In this document: positions 52,501-61,494 of the stretch, one piece after another
Numbering within the stretch: the stretch's first letter is position 1
Layout of the letters: each line of letters opens with the position of its first letter
Assembly: GCA_963931865.1 (NCBI GenBank)
Contig: OZ007511.1
Coordinates: forward strand, 4,668,626-4,732,625
Source of the DNA: Axinella damicornis
Lineage: Eukaryota > Porifera > Demospongiae > Axinellida > Axinellidae
Length of the DNA stretch: 64,000 nt
Direction: 5' to 3'
Notes under the pieces: model-generated
What the model was told of the DNA's origin: nothing
The model's input: only the letters and a program-made list of their open reading frames with translations
Databases searched by the model: none
Made by a program: the position numbers and the translations under genes

Positions 52501-54354
52501 CTGGAAAGGTAGTCTCCTTGGAGGCTGACGCACAGGTGCAGCACTTCCCACGTCAATCTGGTGCTGGATGATGGTAGTACGCCCCAAATCTTCATCACTG
52601 ACGGATAGCACGTCAGAGAACTCATGAAGTAATGCTTCAAGCCTCTCTCTTTCTGGATGCTGCAACTCCGCTGTATTGGTCAACAGCTGTCCAATGGCGC
52701 GCTCCACTTCTGCAGTCTTAGGTTGCTGTGGCTTCGGTCCCAGAGACACTTGGTCAAGTGTGCACAAAGAGTCAGGCTGGTCTAGGGGTAGGAGTTCCCC
52801 TACTCTCTCATTCTGGTAGATCACCACAGGACTTGGGGAAGGGTTGAGAATGCGAACCAAGGTCTTTTGAGTACCTGTAAGGGTCAAAGAGTGTGCAGTG
52901 AGAACACCATGTTTTTCAATAAATTTCGGAGCAGGCTCCAACATGGCCACACCGTGATCAGCAGTAGCTGACAGGGAGAGAGGAAGTTGCACCTCCGTGT
53001 TGCCTGGAAGTACCGTGGTCTCTGAGAAAAAGACATGACAGACAGCATGAGGGACAGAGCTCCCATGGACCAGAAATTCTGCAATCTTTCCACCGGCTTG
53101 CAAGGTCCGGTTCTGTAGGTCAATAATGCATTTGTTCTCCAGCAGGAAATCAGCTCCAATGATACACCCTTGGGTTAGTTCACTTGTCACCAAACACGGG
53201 TACTTGACCTTCACGCCAGCCACTTGCAGGGATACTGTGGTTTGCCCCAGAAGGTTTAGAGATCCTCCATTTGCCACCACTACTGGTGAACCCGGAAGGT
53301 CCAAGCGACGTGGCTCGATGCAGGCTGCTTTCCAGATATCTTCACGCAGTATGGTCACAGCAGATCCAGAATCAATTAACATCTTGGTAGGTTGTCCTTC
53401 CACAAATCCATCAACAACCAGGGTGGAGTTATTTGTCGCCGTGATGGACCTGTAACTGCGCTGACCTCCTTCTGTGCGGCCTTCTTTCAGAGGGCGAGGA
53501 CAGTTCCGACGAATGTGGCCACGCTCTCCACAATTCCAACATGTTGGGCGACCTCTCCCTCGCTGTCCATGCTGCCACTGTGATCCTCTTCTGCTTGGAC
53601 CACCCCGAAGCTGAGATAACTCAGAAGAAAGGCGGCGCAATTCCTTTGACATTTCAACAAATCTTGGGTCAAACGTTTCACGAGCCGAGTCCCTTGACAT
53701 TGCATTCGAGGCCGATTCAGTTCGTGTGTCCTCCTCGTCACTGCGCTGCTGTAGAGCCATCGCTGCAGCTTCCCCACGGTGCATCTCCTTGTACAGGTGT
53801 TGCTGCGCAGTCTCAACTGACTGCTGTTGGACGGCGAGACTGAGAGCACCCTCGAGCGTATCCGGCATCTCGCGCATCAGCCTGAGTTGCACCGAGGGCG
53901 ACGACACTCCTTGGATGAATTGATTCCGGAGAACTTCACCGCGCTGCCCTGATGTCCAGTTTGGGTACGCTTTGTCTGCTAACACCCTCAGGGCTCCCGC
54001 AAATTCCACCAACTGTTCCCCTGGCTGCTGCCTACGGGTTTGCAGCCGACGTTGCCATTGCAACTCGTTCCCCTTCGGTGAAAATTGCCGCATGAGATTT
54101 TCCGTAACAACACCAAAGTCCGTCGATTCGGCTAGCCCAAGTTGCATTATAACACGGAAGGCTGTATCATCTAGCAGAGGAAGTAACTCTGCTGCCCATT
54201 GGTCCTCTGGAAGTCCAATCTGCCGCACATACAGCTCGAACCGCTTCAGCCATAGTTCCAGGTCAGAGGATGCTGTATATCTCGGAGGAGGACGGCGGCT
54301 TACTCGGACGAAGCGCGTAGGTTCGGCATGTTCGCCTTCTTCATCGTCTGCCAT
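49540..54354 (-). CDS. Ty3/gypsy Gag-Pol polyprotein, 1604 aa, single frame
   Basis: The start is the ATG of MADDEEGEHAEP at 54352-54354; the frame is open upstream to the LTR but has no earlier ATG. Order of parts with approximate residues: gag capsid-like region (~20-240), zinc knuckle CWNCGERGHIRRNC (CX2CX4HX4C, ~270), aspartic protease LIDSGSAVTIL (~326), reverse transcriptase with FRKLND, QFRVMPFGLCNAPGTFQ and catalytic YLDD (~759), RNase H ILDVDASGNGLGA (~906), integrase HHCC zinc-binding segment ending CKACQKCASRK (~1200), and the DDE core with MDIMGP (~1234), HTDQGRNFES (~1293) and YHPQSDGMIERFNR (~1325). The tail is basic with no chromodomain seen. All catalytic residues are present, with no stop or frameshift between gag and pol, so it would be made as one polyprotein and cut by its own protease. 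Confidence 0.96.
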   Translation of the reverse strand: MADDEEGEHAEPTRFVRVSRRPPPRYTASSDLELWLKRFELYVRQIGLPEDQWAAELLPLLDDTAFRVIMQLGLAESTDFGVVTENLMRQFSPKGNELQWQRRLQTRRQQPGEQLVEFAGALRVLADKAYPNWTSGQRGEVLRNQFIQGVSSPSVQLRLMREMPDTLEGALSLAVQQQSVETAQQHLYKEMHRGEAAAMALQQRSDEEDTRTESASNAMSRDSARETFDPRFVEMSKELRRLSSELSQLRGGPSRRGSQWQHGQRGRGRPTCWNCGERGHIRRNCPRPLKEGRTEGGQRSYRSITATNNSTLVVDGFVEGQPTKMLIDSGSAVTILREDIWKAACIEPRRLDLPGSPVVVANGGSLNLLGQTTVSLQVAGVKVKYPCLVTSELTQGCIIGADFLLENKCIIDLQNRTLQAGGKIAEFLVHGSSVPHAVCHVFFSETTVLPGNTEVQLPLSLSATADHGVAMLEPAPKFIEKHGVLTAHSLTLTGTQKTLVRILNPSPSPVVIYQNERVGELLPLDQPDSLCTLDQVSLGPKPQQPKTAEVERAIGQLLTNTAELQHPERERLEALLHEFSDVLSVSDEDLGRTTIIQHQIDVGSAAPVRQPPRRLPFQQREVVQQHVDKMLDNGIIEPSKGPWSSPIVLVKKKDGSTRFCIDFRKLNDLTKKDAHPLPRIDDTLDTLGEAQWFSTLDLASGYWQVEVDPADREKTAFATPDALYQFRVMPFGLCNAPGTFQRLMEHVLRGLHWSTCLVYLDDIIIFSKTIEEHLTRLREVLSRLRTAGLKLKPRKCHLLKQSVHYLGHVLSSEGVKTDSAKIKCITEWPTPSDAKELRQFLGLASYYRRFVRGFARMASPLHSLSEKSKGWAWSDECEQAFNSLKHYLSSAPVLMLPNFNHDFILDVDASGNGLGAILSQEVNGCEQVVAYASRALTKAERRYCATRRELLALVWGIRHFRPYLFGRTFIARTDHNSLKWLRNFRDPEGQVARWLEILAEYDFKVLHRPGSQHANADALSRLPCRQCGWDEPEEGKAAVGLDSHHQSEGEEVVAEVSAVLQSEEGAAPSTSWSPSWSMEELISSQHSDTALHQVIIWLSTKSLPSHLPRNSSTQLQSLWTQRHYLLLKDGILYRRWEDVPGRGLNKKLQFVLPPQLVTEVLTKLHNSATAGHLGVKKTLEKVRSRFYWVGQRRDIEEWCKACQKCASRKPEPQKRKAPLQIEPAKFPLERIAMDIMGPLPETERGNKYILVIGDYFTKWMEAYPMRNMEAATVGKILVQEFISRFGVPKHLHTDQGRNFESGLIKEMCSLLGITKTRTTPYHPQSDGMIERFNRTLLNMLSTAVNNDDKSWDLQIPMLMLAYRTSAQETTKASPFSLMFGRSAQLPIDLEFNLPTETYNSPSQYQKHLREQLQQAYTTVRHHSLVEQSRQKDVYDQHAHGTTYNVGDEVWLHCPAIPRGRCRKFHRPWQGPFTIVKIIGNTVYRIQSNQSSRKRLVVHYNRLKPYFPPFNKDVFGSSQVQAQSQNDLVDNPVENLEQSSNAESEQSSNAESHVTSPTVPPVNPIPTVPERNPPPRRSGRTRQPPDRYGTVISYPDCYPSDSDST

Positions 54355-54356
54355 CG

Positions 54357-54370
54357 CACTCCTGACACCA
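54357..54370 (-). promoter_or_regulatory. Primer-binding site, tRNA-Leu type
   Basis: On the minus strand TGGTGTCAGGAGTG starts one base after the 5' LTR. It matches the complement of the 3' end of animal tRNA-Leu (TGGTGTCAGAAGTGGG) with one difference. Confidence 0.75.
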
Positions 54371-54371
54371 C

Positions 54372-54616
54372 TGTAACGCGCAGCGTCCGACAACTTGGAA
54401 ATCACAATGACATAGCTAGCTCAGTTCAAATAGTAATCCGCCAATAATAGCACACAGTACAGGTTTTTATATAGGCACAGAACCGAAACAGGTATACACT
54501 GGTCATACTGGTCAAAACAGGCAAAGTACAACAATACAACAATGGAGACAGACATACAGGCAGGTAGGCAGAAACAGGTGTACAAATTACAATGTCCATT
54601 GTCCGTATACGTTACA
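54372..54616 (-). repeat. 5' LTR of the Ty3/gypsy element with TATA box
   Basis: Same 245-bp sequence as the other LTR. On the minus strand TATATAAAAA (plus 54464-54473) is a likely core promoter. Transcription would then start about 30 bases downstream, within the LTR. Confidence 0.95.
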
Positions 54617-55375
54617 CTTACCTTATTAGGCCACAGCAGAGTCCAATGCCAAGGCTGCCGACTGCTACCACTGCTGTCCCTCGTACAGTGCCTGCTGTGA
54701 TTACAACCTTCAGAGGATGCTGACTGGACGCCCCATGCATGGCCAACCCTACCCCCTTCCCCTGGCTAATACCAGCCAAGGGAGAGAAGGATCAAGGGGG
54801 TGAACTGGCACACTGCACACTTTGCTGTCATCCACCCTCGATCAGCACAGCCCACTCCATCCTGACCAGAGCCCTTCCACACTTCAGTGACCCTGCTTTG
54901 TGGAAGTCTGAAAGACACATGGCCACGTACCTACCCACAAATGTGAGGGGTGTCTGGAACTACGTAGGATGTGCATATATGCTGTGATATGAGGTTGTGC
55001 AATCTCAAGATCATGGCAGTCCGGTATAGCTGCAGTATTCAGTGTCAATACCTGAGAGATGTCCTGGTACTTCAGCTGTTTCTAGGCTATATAGACAATG
55101 CTTCCTGATGAAGGTTTCACAGTGGAGTGGGCTGACAGTGGGCCTTTAGTTTTTGCCTAGTGAGTGAACTTTTCTGCCCCAGAAAATCCCAGCAATATGG
55201 ATGCAGCACTTAGCCAAGACAGTAGTGGCTAATTGTGCACTTTCTGTCTAGACAGTAGATGATGAATATGGCAGTCCAGTTGGTCAAACCTTAGCAGGAC
55301 CAACCCCCATGTTACTGGACTGTTCCCTCCTTCCCACCTAGCTTTCTTCAAGCATGAATCCCTCCCGGATTGATG

Positions 55376-55488
55376 GACATCGGATTGATGGACATCGAGA
55401 AGTACTATGCCCTCAAGGGGTTCCAGCAGGACTGGAAGGCCATCCACAGTGCACCGGGACAAAACTACCAAACTCGGCAAGCTGCAAG
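55376..55488 (+). pseudogene. Exon-like segment in duplication copy 2
   Basis: Open from LMDIEKYYALKGFQQD through WKAIHSAPGQNYQTRQAA and then AG-GTAGCA. A 15-base ATTGATGGACATCGG duplication lies at its start. The better-preserved upstream acceptor TTTCTGTCTAG (~55244-55254) opens a different frame. Family not recognised; it may come from a decayed host gene shared by both duplication copies. Confidence 0.3.
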
Positions 55489-55519
55489 GTAGCACAGACC
55501 GGCAGTGTTGGGTAACTCC

Positions 55520-55895
55520 TAGCCTCATTCCCAGGCCCCGCCCAGCAGTTCATTACTTGCAGTACGGAAAAGCGGGAGAAGACCTGGTATGATTCCTCAC
55601 GTGAGTGACGTCAGGATAGACTGGATGGTAGAAAGAGTTTGATTGAACATTGAGCGTACTGGGGTTCAGAACAGCAAGAAGAGCTAAGGTACCAGTCCCT
55701 TACCACACATATCTAGCTAGCGTGGGGCGACTGTCATACACACCAAGCATTGAACCTGTAGTTAGTTGAACAAGACGTGAAACTTGGCTTTGTGATTCCT
55801 TATCGATGTGAGGAATGATAATATACACCAGGCCCTCTTCCGCATTTCCATACTGCAAGTGACGACAAGCTGGGCAGAGCCTGGGAACGAGGCTA
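55520..55895. mobile_element. TAG-family MITE, type B, without nested element
   Basis: TAGCCTCATTCCCAGGCCCC to GCCTGGGAACGAGGCTA. It is the duplicate of 47639-48569 and shows the uninterrupted form. Confidence 0.85.
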
Positions 55896-56029
55896 GGGTA
55901 GCCTCGTTCCCAGACCATCCCAGTCTCATTGCCGGAACATATTTATAGTGCAGCCGGAGGATTAAAACTTGAAAATCAATGCATAATCCATACAAGTCAA
56001 AGTGGGTCACACAAAAGTAGGTTTCCCCA

Positions 56030-56220
56030 TTCCCAGGCCATCCCAGACCACTGCCAGCCTGGCAGCCTTGTTCTCAGGCCTCACCAGCCTCATTCCCAGA
56101 CCGCCAGCTGTTCTCAGGCCTCTACAGCCTGGCAGCTGTTCTCAGGCCTCACCAGCCTCATTCCCAGACCGCCAGCTGTTCTCAGGCCCCCCGCCAGCCT
56201 CATTCCCTGACCACCAACTC
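56030..56220. repeat. Minisatellite of MITE-end-like units, copy 2
   Basis: CACCAGCCTCATTCCCAGAC and GCCAGCTGTTCTCAGGCC alternate about four times. The copy number differs from the 48690-48835 counterpart. Confidence 0.7.
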
Positions 56221-56299
56221 ATTCAAACATCTAAATGTTTCCTCCTCTTGCTCAGTGTGCTAATCATCCACCTGACCATCTTACAACCATGTATGTCAC

Positions 56300-56374
56300 T
56301 AGCCTTGTTCCAAGGTTCTCCCAACAAAAAATTTGGTAAGTGACGTAAACAGGATGAGCCTAGGAACAAGGCTA
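56300..56374. mobile_element. 75-bp TAG-family element
   Basis: TAGCCTTGTTCCAAGG and CCTAGGAACAAGGCTA, flanked by GTATGTCAC and GTACATCAC (7 of 9 alike). Its counterpart in copy 1 (~48908) has lost the right end. Confidence 0.7.
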
Positions 56375-56649
56375 GTACATCACTGTGTGTGACAAATTTA
56401 CTGAGGCTGACCTGGGAATGAGGACAGACTACCTGTGTTAACTTCATTGTTGGATGTCTCATATCCTCCCCATTGCACCTCTTGTTTCTTGTAATAAGTG
56501 AAAAACTGGTCCACACATGCAGTAAGAGAGTATGGTATACATGACCGTACGTAACTTTCTGCAAGAGTTAGATGCAGCGTACAACCATCACAAGTCGGTT
56601 TGAGAGTTCATTAAATTTTGTTTAGCTTCACTACTTTTTACTTACCTTA

Positions 56650-56765
56650 TTAGGCCACAGCAGAGTCCAATGCCAAGGCTGCCAACTGCTACCGCTGCTG
56701 TCCCTCGTACAGTGCCTGCTGTGATTACAACCTCCAGAGGATGCTGACTGGACGCCCCATGCGTG
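56650..56765 (+). other. Cys-rich open segment, possible exon remnant
   Basis: One frame reads AKAANCYRCCPSYSACCDY then NLQRMLTGRPM. The same segment in copy 1 (54628-54745) is nearly the same. Conservation of the frame may only reflect recent duplication. Not recognised. Confidence 0.2.
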
Positions 56766-56898
56766 GCCATGGAACCCTATCCCCTTCCCCTGGCTAATAC
56801 CAGCCAAGGGAGAGAAGGATCAAGGGGGTGAACTGGCACACTGCACACTTTGCTGTCATCCACCCTCGATCAGCACAGCCCACTCCTTCCTGACCACA

Positions 56899-57426
56899 GC
56901 CCTTCCAAGCTCCAGTGGCTGCACTGGCCATTCTCAGGCAACCATTTGCTCCAGAGTTCATCCTACAGCGGCACCTTCGGCTGACAAAGGGGAAAGCAAT
57001 CCCAGTGAATGATATCATTATAGTCCGTTGTGCTTGCTTTTTTTTATACCATGAGATCAGTTATCGTGCGTGTGATCACATCGAATCATTTTAACCTGTA
57101 ATGGTGTATTGAGTTACATGATATAGTGTGCAGCCACAGGATACAATATACAACAACAATACAGTGTGAAGTAAAAATCACATAATCCGTACAAGTTAAA
57201 TGGGTCACACCAAAGGTATAAGTACACTAAGCTATGGTTCTACAAACTTAATTGTGTCCAGATGGTCATATGATAGGTCTTGCCTGCATGGTGGTGAAGC
57301 TGCAGTGGAGAAGAATGAAGTTCCAACATCATAATAACAATCACATGGAGGGATTATGGTAGCACAAGCAATGGTCAAGTGGTGCAAGAGGTGTGGCCAA
57401 GTGCAATTTACTAACCGGATCTGACT
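56899..57426. other. Intergenic, no gene supported
   Basis: The frame near 56900-57010 has no recognisable domain. Confidence 0.3.
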
Positions 57427-57546
57427 GCATTGAGAGTATTAATAAATACCACAGTATGCATTGAGAGTACTAAAAATACCACAGTATGCATCGAGAGTAC
57501 TAAAAATACCACAGTATGCATTGAGAGTACTAAAAATACCACAGTA
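57427..57546. repeat. 30-bp minisatellite, four copies
   Basis: GCATTGAGAGTACTAAAAAT plus ACCACAGTAT, repeated four times; the first copy carries one extra base and two changes. Confidence 0.95.
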
Positions 57547-58338
57547 GACCAGTCATGGCTTAGTGGGTTTCTTACTGTTGTTGGATGTTTAATTGGTGAC
57601 CACATCAAAAGTGTCACTTGACACAGAACAAGTACAGTGGATGGCGCCTCATGCAATAGACATGCCCATGGCAGTGGTTGTGGGTCATGGTCTGGTACAG
57701 GTTTGTAACCACAATGTACACGCATCGACAGCAACAGGCACCTATACCTGCTGCACGTGCCTCCAGTTCATGCATGTTTGGTATGTCCGCTCATGAATCA
57801 TGCATCAGAAGGGCAAACAGGCAGATGGTTTCTCTGCCTCATTCGTCGCTTGCAGTACGGAAAGCTTAACCAACAGAAAGCTGGGAGGAGCCTGGGAACG
57901 AGGCTATACTTTCTCTGCTTCAGCCATACTCCCTCGTTCATCCCTACAACTGAAGGTAACTAAGCTGTAGGCTGCCTAGCAACCAGATATTGGTACTAAG
58001 TGAACAATAACCAATCAGCCTTCAATTACAGAGGACTTTGAGTGCTGACTCGTCAATCAAAGCAGTATCTCGGATTAATGTGTACCATGTACACATGTAG
58101 TTGTAGAAATCTCATACCATATATAGTCACTCATTAGTTAGGTGCAGGCACCTATACCTCCACAGGAAGGAAATATGTGAGATGCACTTGGCATTCCTCG
58201 AATAGGATCCGGAAGTGCGCATCATTTATAATTATAGCTTTTTCCACTCCGCAGGATCGAAAATGGCAGAGTTTCTGGAAGAAGACATCAGCGATTAATA
58301 ACGAGTATAGCTGGGACAAGAGTCGAACCTGCATCTAA
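57547..58338. other. Intergenic with a MITE remnant
   Basis: 57836-57905 holds CCTCATTCGTCGCTTGCAG to GCCTGGGAACGAGGCTA, a collapsed type B element. Nothing else was supported. Confidence 0.4.
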
Positions 58339-58777
58339 CAGCCCGTTTACACTACAGACCGAGAAGGGCGGATTCGCTCCGGTTCGACGCAGATCGATCT
58401 GGGAGGTGCGTTTACACTACGCCGCCCGAGCGCTCCATGTACGTGTGATTCGGGGTCAAAGTTCATGATTAGTCACATGCCCAGGCCGCATTCTGTCATG
58501 TTCGGGAATTCGATATACGACACCATGACAACCCCTCGTCTCGAAACCGGACCCTTCGTGATCTGGTTCGGCAACCGTCACGCCCCCCGTCCACGCCCTA
58601 CCAACGGGTTCGATTCCGTTTACACTTGAGGCGGGAGCGCTCTGGATCGAACCAGTTCGATGGAGTTTGGTGGTCCAGTATGGAGCGGATCGGTGCGGTT
58701 CGGTTCGTGTTTACATTAAGAGATAATTCGAACCAGTTCGAGCTGGATCGATCCAGAGCGCTAGTGTAAACAGGCTG
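58339..58777. mobile_element. PIF/Harbinger-like non-autonomous element, TAA-flanked
   Basis: Ends CAGCCCGTTTACACTA and TAGTGTAAACAGGCTG, flanked by TAA on both sides (58336-58338 and 58778-58780). The inner half is rich in TTCGAACC and GGATCGA words. A 3-bp TAA duplication fits PIF/Harbinger. No transposase frame. Confidence 0.75.
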
Positions 58778-58993
58778 TAACAGCAAATATGCACCTATAA
58801 GTGAGCTGCGCTTAATGATGCATGACCATACAGTATTTTAGGTTCTATAGACGTAGGATTAGATATTGAATGCTCTTGGAGCAACGGAGAGCTGCATGTA
58901 CTTTGATGTACAGTGAAACTATCAACATTCCAAGGATTGACATGAGCAAGTTTCGAGACAACCACATCCTTGTCTCTTTCCTTCACGTGGGGA

Positions 58994-59009
58994 GGGGGGG
59001 GGGGGGGGG
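58994..59009. repeat. Poly-G run
   Basis: 16 G residues after GGGGA. Confidence 0.9.
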
Positions 59010-59292
59010 CACTTTAGCTCTGCTTCTAAAACTTCTGACAGTTACTATGCCTGCATGCATTCCAGCCACAGATGCCTGCATGCATGCATCCCAGGCACAG
59101 ATCCAAGTGAACCCTACCCAAGTTACCAGACCCTACACATCCTCCTTTCCATAATTACGTATGTGATGGGGTCTGTGAACACGTCTTATTCACTATTGAA
59201 CCAAATGTACATCTATACCATCTTTGCTCACAGTGAACACAGGCTCCCTTGATCTCCCCCAATCCAATTCCCTTCCCTCTCCTCGCCCTTCT

Positions 59293-59380
59293 CATCTGAG
59301 TCCATCCATGTCGTACAATGGACATCTGAGTCCATCCATGTCGTACAATGGACATCTGAGTCCATCCATGTCGTACAATG
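59293..59380. repeat. 30-bp minisatellite, three copies
   Basis: CATCTGAGTCCATCCATGTC plus GTACAATGGA, about 2.9 copies without mismatch. Confidence 0.95.
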
Positions 59381-60020
59381 TCGGTAAGGATGGAACATTA
59401 CCAGACTGAATGCGTTGGCCTGGAAACATGGTACTGGAAGATAGGTTGTACTGACTAATGCATGGAGTGTACCAGCGAATAAACTCACTGTGGTCCGAAG
59501 GAGCCAAGATGGGGATTGACAGGACTGCATACTTTTGTGTTCATGGTCGGAAGGAGTAGTGCCATCAGGAACTATACTTCATAGTTGCGTGCCTGAGTTG
59601 ATATTCCAATGCCATTCAGAGAAGGATCACAGGGGTGGCTGGCACACCACACTTTGCTGTCATCCACCTTCGATCAGCACAGCCATTCAGAGAAAGGTGA
59701 GGGAGGGGGATTTATGTGTTTGGCTAAGACTGGTGAGAGATGCCATCTCCATTGTACCTGTGACAGTTAAGAATGTCGGTAAGGATGGAACATTACCAGA
59801 CTGGAAACATGGTACTGGAGTATAAGTTTTACTGACTAATGCATGGAGTGTACCCAGCGAAGCAACTCACTGTGGTCCAAAGGAGCCAAGATGGGGATTG
59901 ATGGGACTGCTTCCGTGCTCATACTCATCATGGTCGAAAGGAGTAGCGCCATCAGGGAAGTATAATTGATAGTTGCGTGCTTGAGTTGATAGTCCAATGC
60001 CATTCAGAGAAAGGTGAGGG
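59376..60020. repeat. Direct duplication of a ~220-bp segment
   Basis: AATGTCGGTAAGGATGGAAC, GACTAATGCATGGAGTGTAC and GGAGCCAAGATGGGGATTG occur in the same order at ~59378-59640 and ~59772-60015. Confidence 0.85.
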
Positions 60021-61131
60021 GGTGGAGAAGAAGGATGAGGGTGGGGGTGTGTTTCTGGTAGCTGTCCCAGCTAAGTAAAGTGCAGAGTGGTGAATAAATA
60101 TATGATTATGTTACTGAAACTCGGCTATTTATAGCTAGACCCATTCTTAACAAGAAGGAAGGTTTTAGTGGTCCACTGGTCCTCTCAGTAAACTTTGCAT
60201 AAAGGGACGTTTAGGTTGGGTGTTGGGGGGTCTCAACTTTCCCTTCTACAGCTTGGTGTAGCCAGCCATCAGCGTGAGCAACTAGAAACATGCTTACACT
60301 GAATCAGGATGGCAGTCAATTTGCAGAATGTGTAGCACATTCCACCTTTTTAGCATAGTTTGCATGCCACAGTAAGCAATCAGATTCCACAAGAGGCTGG
60401 TGGCCAGGCCATTCCTGTAGCCTTGCTCCCCTACCTCCAGTCTAGATCATTTTGTAGTAGTCTCGTGCCCAGTCACACCCCCAGAAACGGTATAGTGAAC
60501 AAAGTCAAATTTCTTGGGCTTATTACTGGAATGTGGTTAGGACCAATGAGATTGTGAGATTGTTAATTATTACGAGTCGTAGTATCGCTTTGAATACTCA
60601 CAAGCTAGAAAGACAACGGCCAAGGGCCTTTGCCATGCCAGTTTGCCCTTGGTGCTTGACAGTATAAGGCAATATGCTATGTCGTGGCGACAATTCTGAA
60701 GACTCATGCTCAATTGTGCTAGTTGTGAGCCCTGTGACATCGCTTATGATCCAGTTGAGAGCTTTGGAAGTGAGGTCAGCAAAGGGATCAAGTACAATGA
60801 AGGGCCCCATCTAGGTGCAAGCTAATGCTGTCCCTAGCCCTAAGGGGCCGTTCTTCCTAATTGACCCCAATCAAGTGCCTGAAAGGACTGCCAAACAAAC
60901 GGGAAGCAGATTCGATGGACGACGAAGGATGCTTCAAAAACCTTGTATGGGACGTGGGTGAGCAGCAAAAGGTTAGTACATCTTCTCTTCCGATATGTGT
61001 AGCTGTGATTGCGCTTGGTCGATATTGGCCTTCTGGTGACACTTTCGCAGATACTTAACACCATGGGATTATACACATCCCATAGCATGCTTCAAGCCCA
61101 TGAAATTCAACCTCATTCACCAGCCTCACCG
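60021..61131. other. Intergenic, no gene supported
   Basis: AGTCTCGTGCCCAGTC near 60458 is a lone TAG-family end. No gene structure was seen. Confidence 0.35.
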
Positions 61132-61494
61132 TAGTCTCACTCCCACCTCCAGTCTTTGATCACATGCAGTATGCAAGTACAGAGAGGGAAGGATATGGCC
61201 ATGAGTGGTGGTATCAAGTAGTCACATGGGGGGTAGTGGCTGACTAATAATTCCCCTCCCATGTCAACCCGCCCACGTCATCGTGAACAACGAATAATAT
61301 TGATGCTGCCTTGTGAATAGTCTGGCCTCTAGCCCTCAGACTGACATTACGAGGAGACTGATCATCAGGCACCGCCCCCCATGTGTCCACCCGATGTCAC
61401 CGTATGTGACCATATCTCCGAGGCATTCCCCCTCTGTATTTGCATGCGACAAGTGATCAAGACTAGAGGTGGGAACAGTCTGGGAACAAGGCTA
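61132..61494. mobile_element. Decayed TAG-family element
   Basis: The left end TAGTCTCACTCCCACCTCCAG and the right end GTCTGGGAACAAGGCTA have matching subterminal blocks (TTTGATCACATGCAGTATGC and GCATGCGACAAGTGATCAAG). No target duplication is visible. Confidence 0.65.

Larger units (their letters stand above)
49262..54616 (-). mobile_element. Complete Ty3/gypsy LTR retrotransposon, 5355 bp
   Basis: Two 245-bp LTRs that read identically, 5-bp target duplication CTTAC, tRNA-Leu-type primer-binding site, polypurine tract and one uninterrupted gag-pol frame, all in minus orientation. It sits in copy 1 of a tandem duplication whose copy 2 retains the empty site TTTTTACTTACCTTATTAGG. Identical LTRs imply a very recent insertion; the element looks capable of autonomous movement, which is inferred only from the intact sequence. 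Confidence 0.97.
46936..54878 (+). repeat. Tandem duplication, copy 1 (interrupted by two insertions)
   Basis: Starts TTCCACTTCAGTTACCC and, after removing the Ty3/gypsy element (49262-54616 plus 5 bp) and the TA element (47907-48495), runs colinearly with 54879-56898 for ~2 kb. Confidence 0.85.
54879..56898 (+). repeat. Tandem duplication, copy 2 (empty sites preserved)
   Basis: Colinear with copy 1 from CTTCAGTGACCCTGC through the type B MITE to CTCATCCACC-like sequence near 56880. It lacks both the Ty3/gypsy and the TA element, and the junction sequence CTGACCAGAGCCCTTCC occurs at both ends. Confidence 0.85.

Noticed and set aside
54355..54405. Longer gag frame starting in the LTR
   Set aside because: The upstream start would be GTG (54403-54405) and the frame would run through the primer-binding site. 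The first ATG is at 54354.
58300..58338. Minus-strand GCAGGTTCGACTCTTG resembling a tRNA T-arm
   Set aside because: The arms do not pair and no A box is found at normal distance.
58600..58625. tRNA B-box match GGTTCGATTCC
   Set aside because: No A box or cloverleaf around it; it lies inside the PIF/Harbinger-like element, whose interior is rich in TTCGA words.
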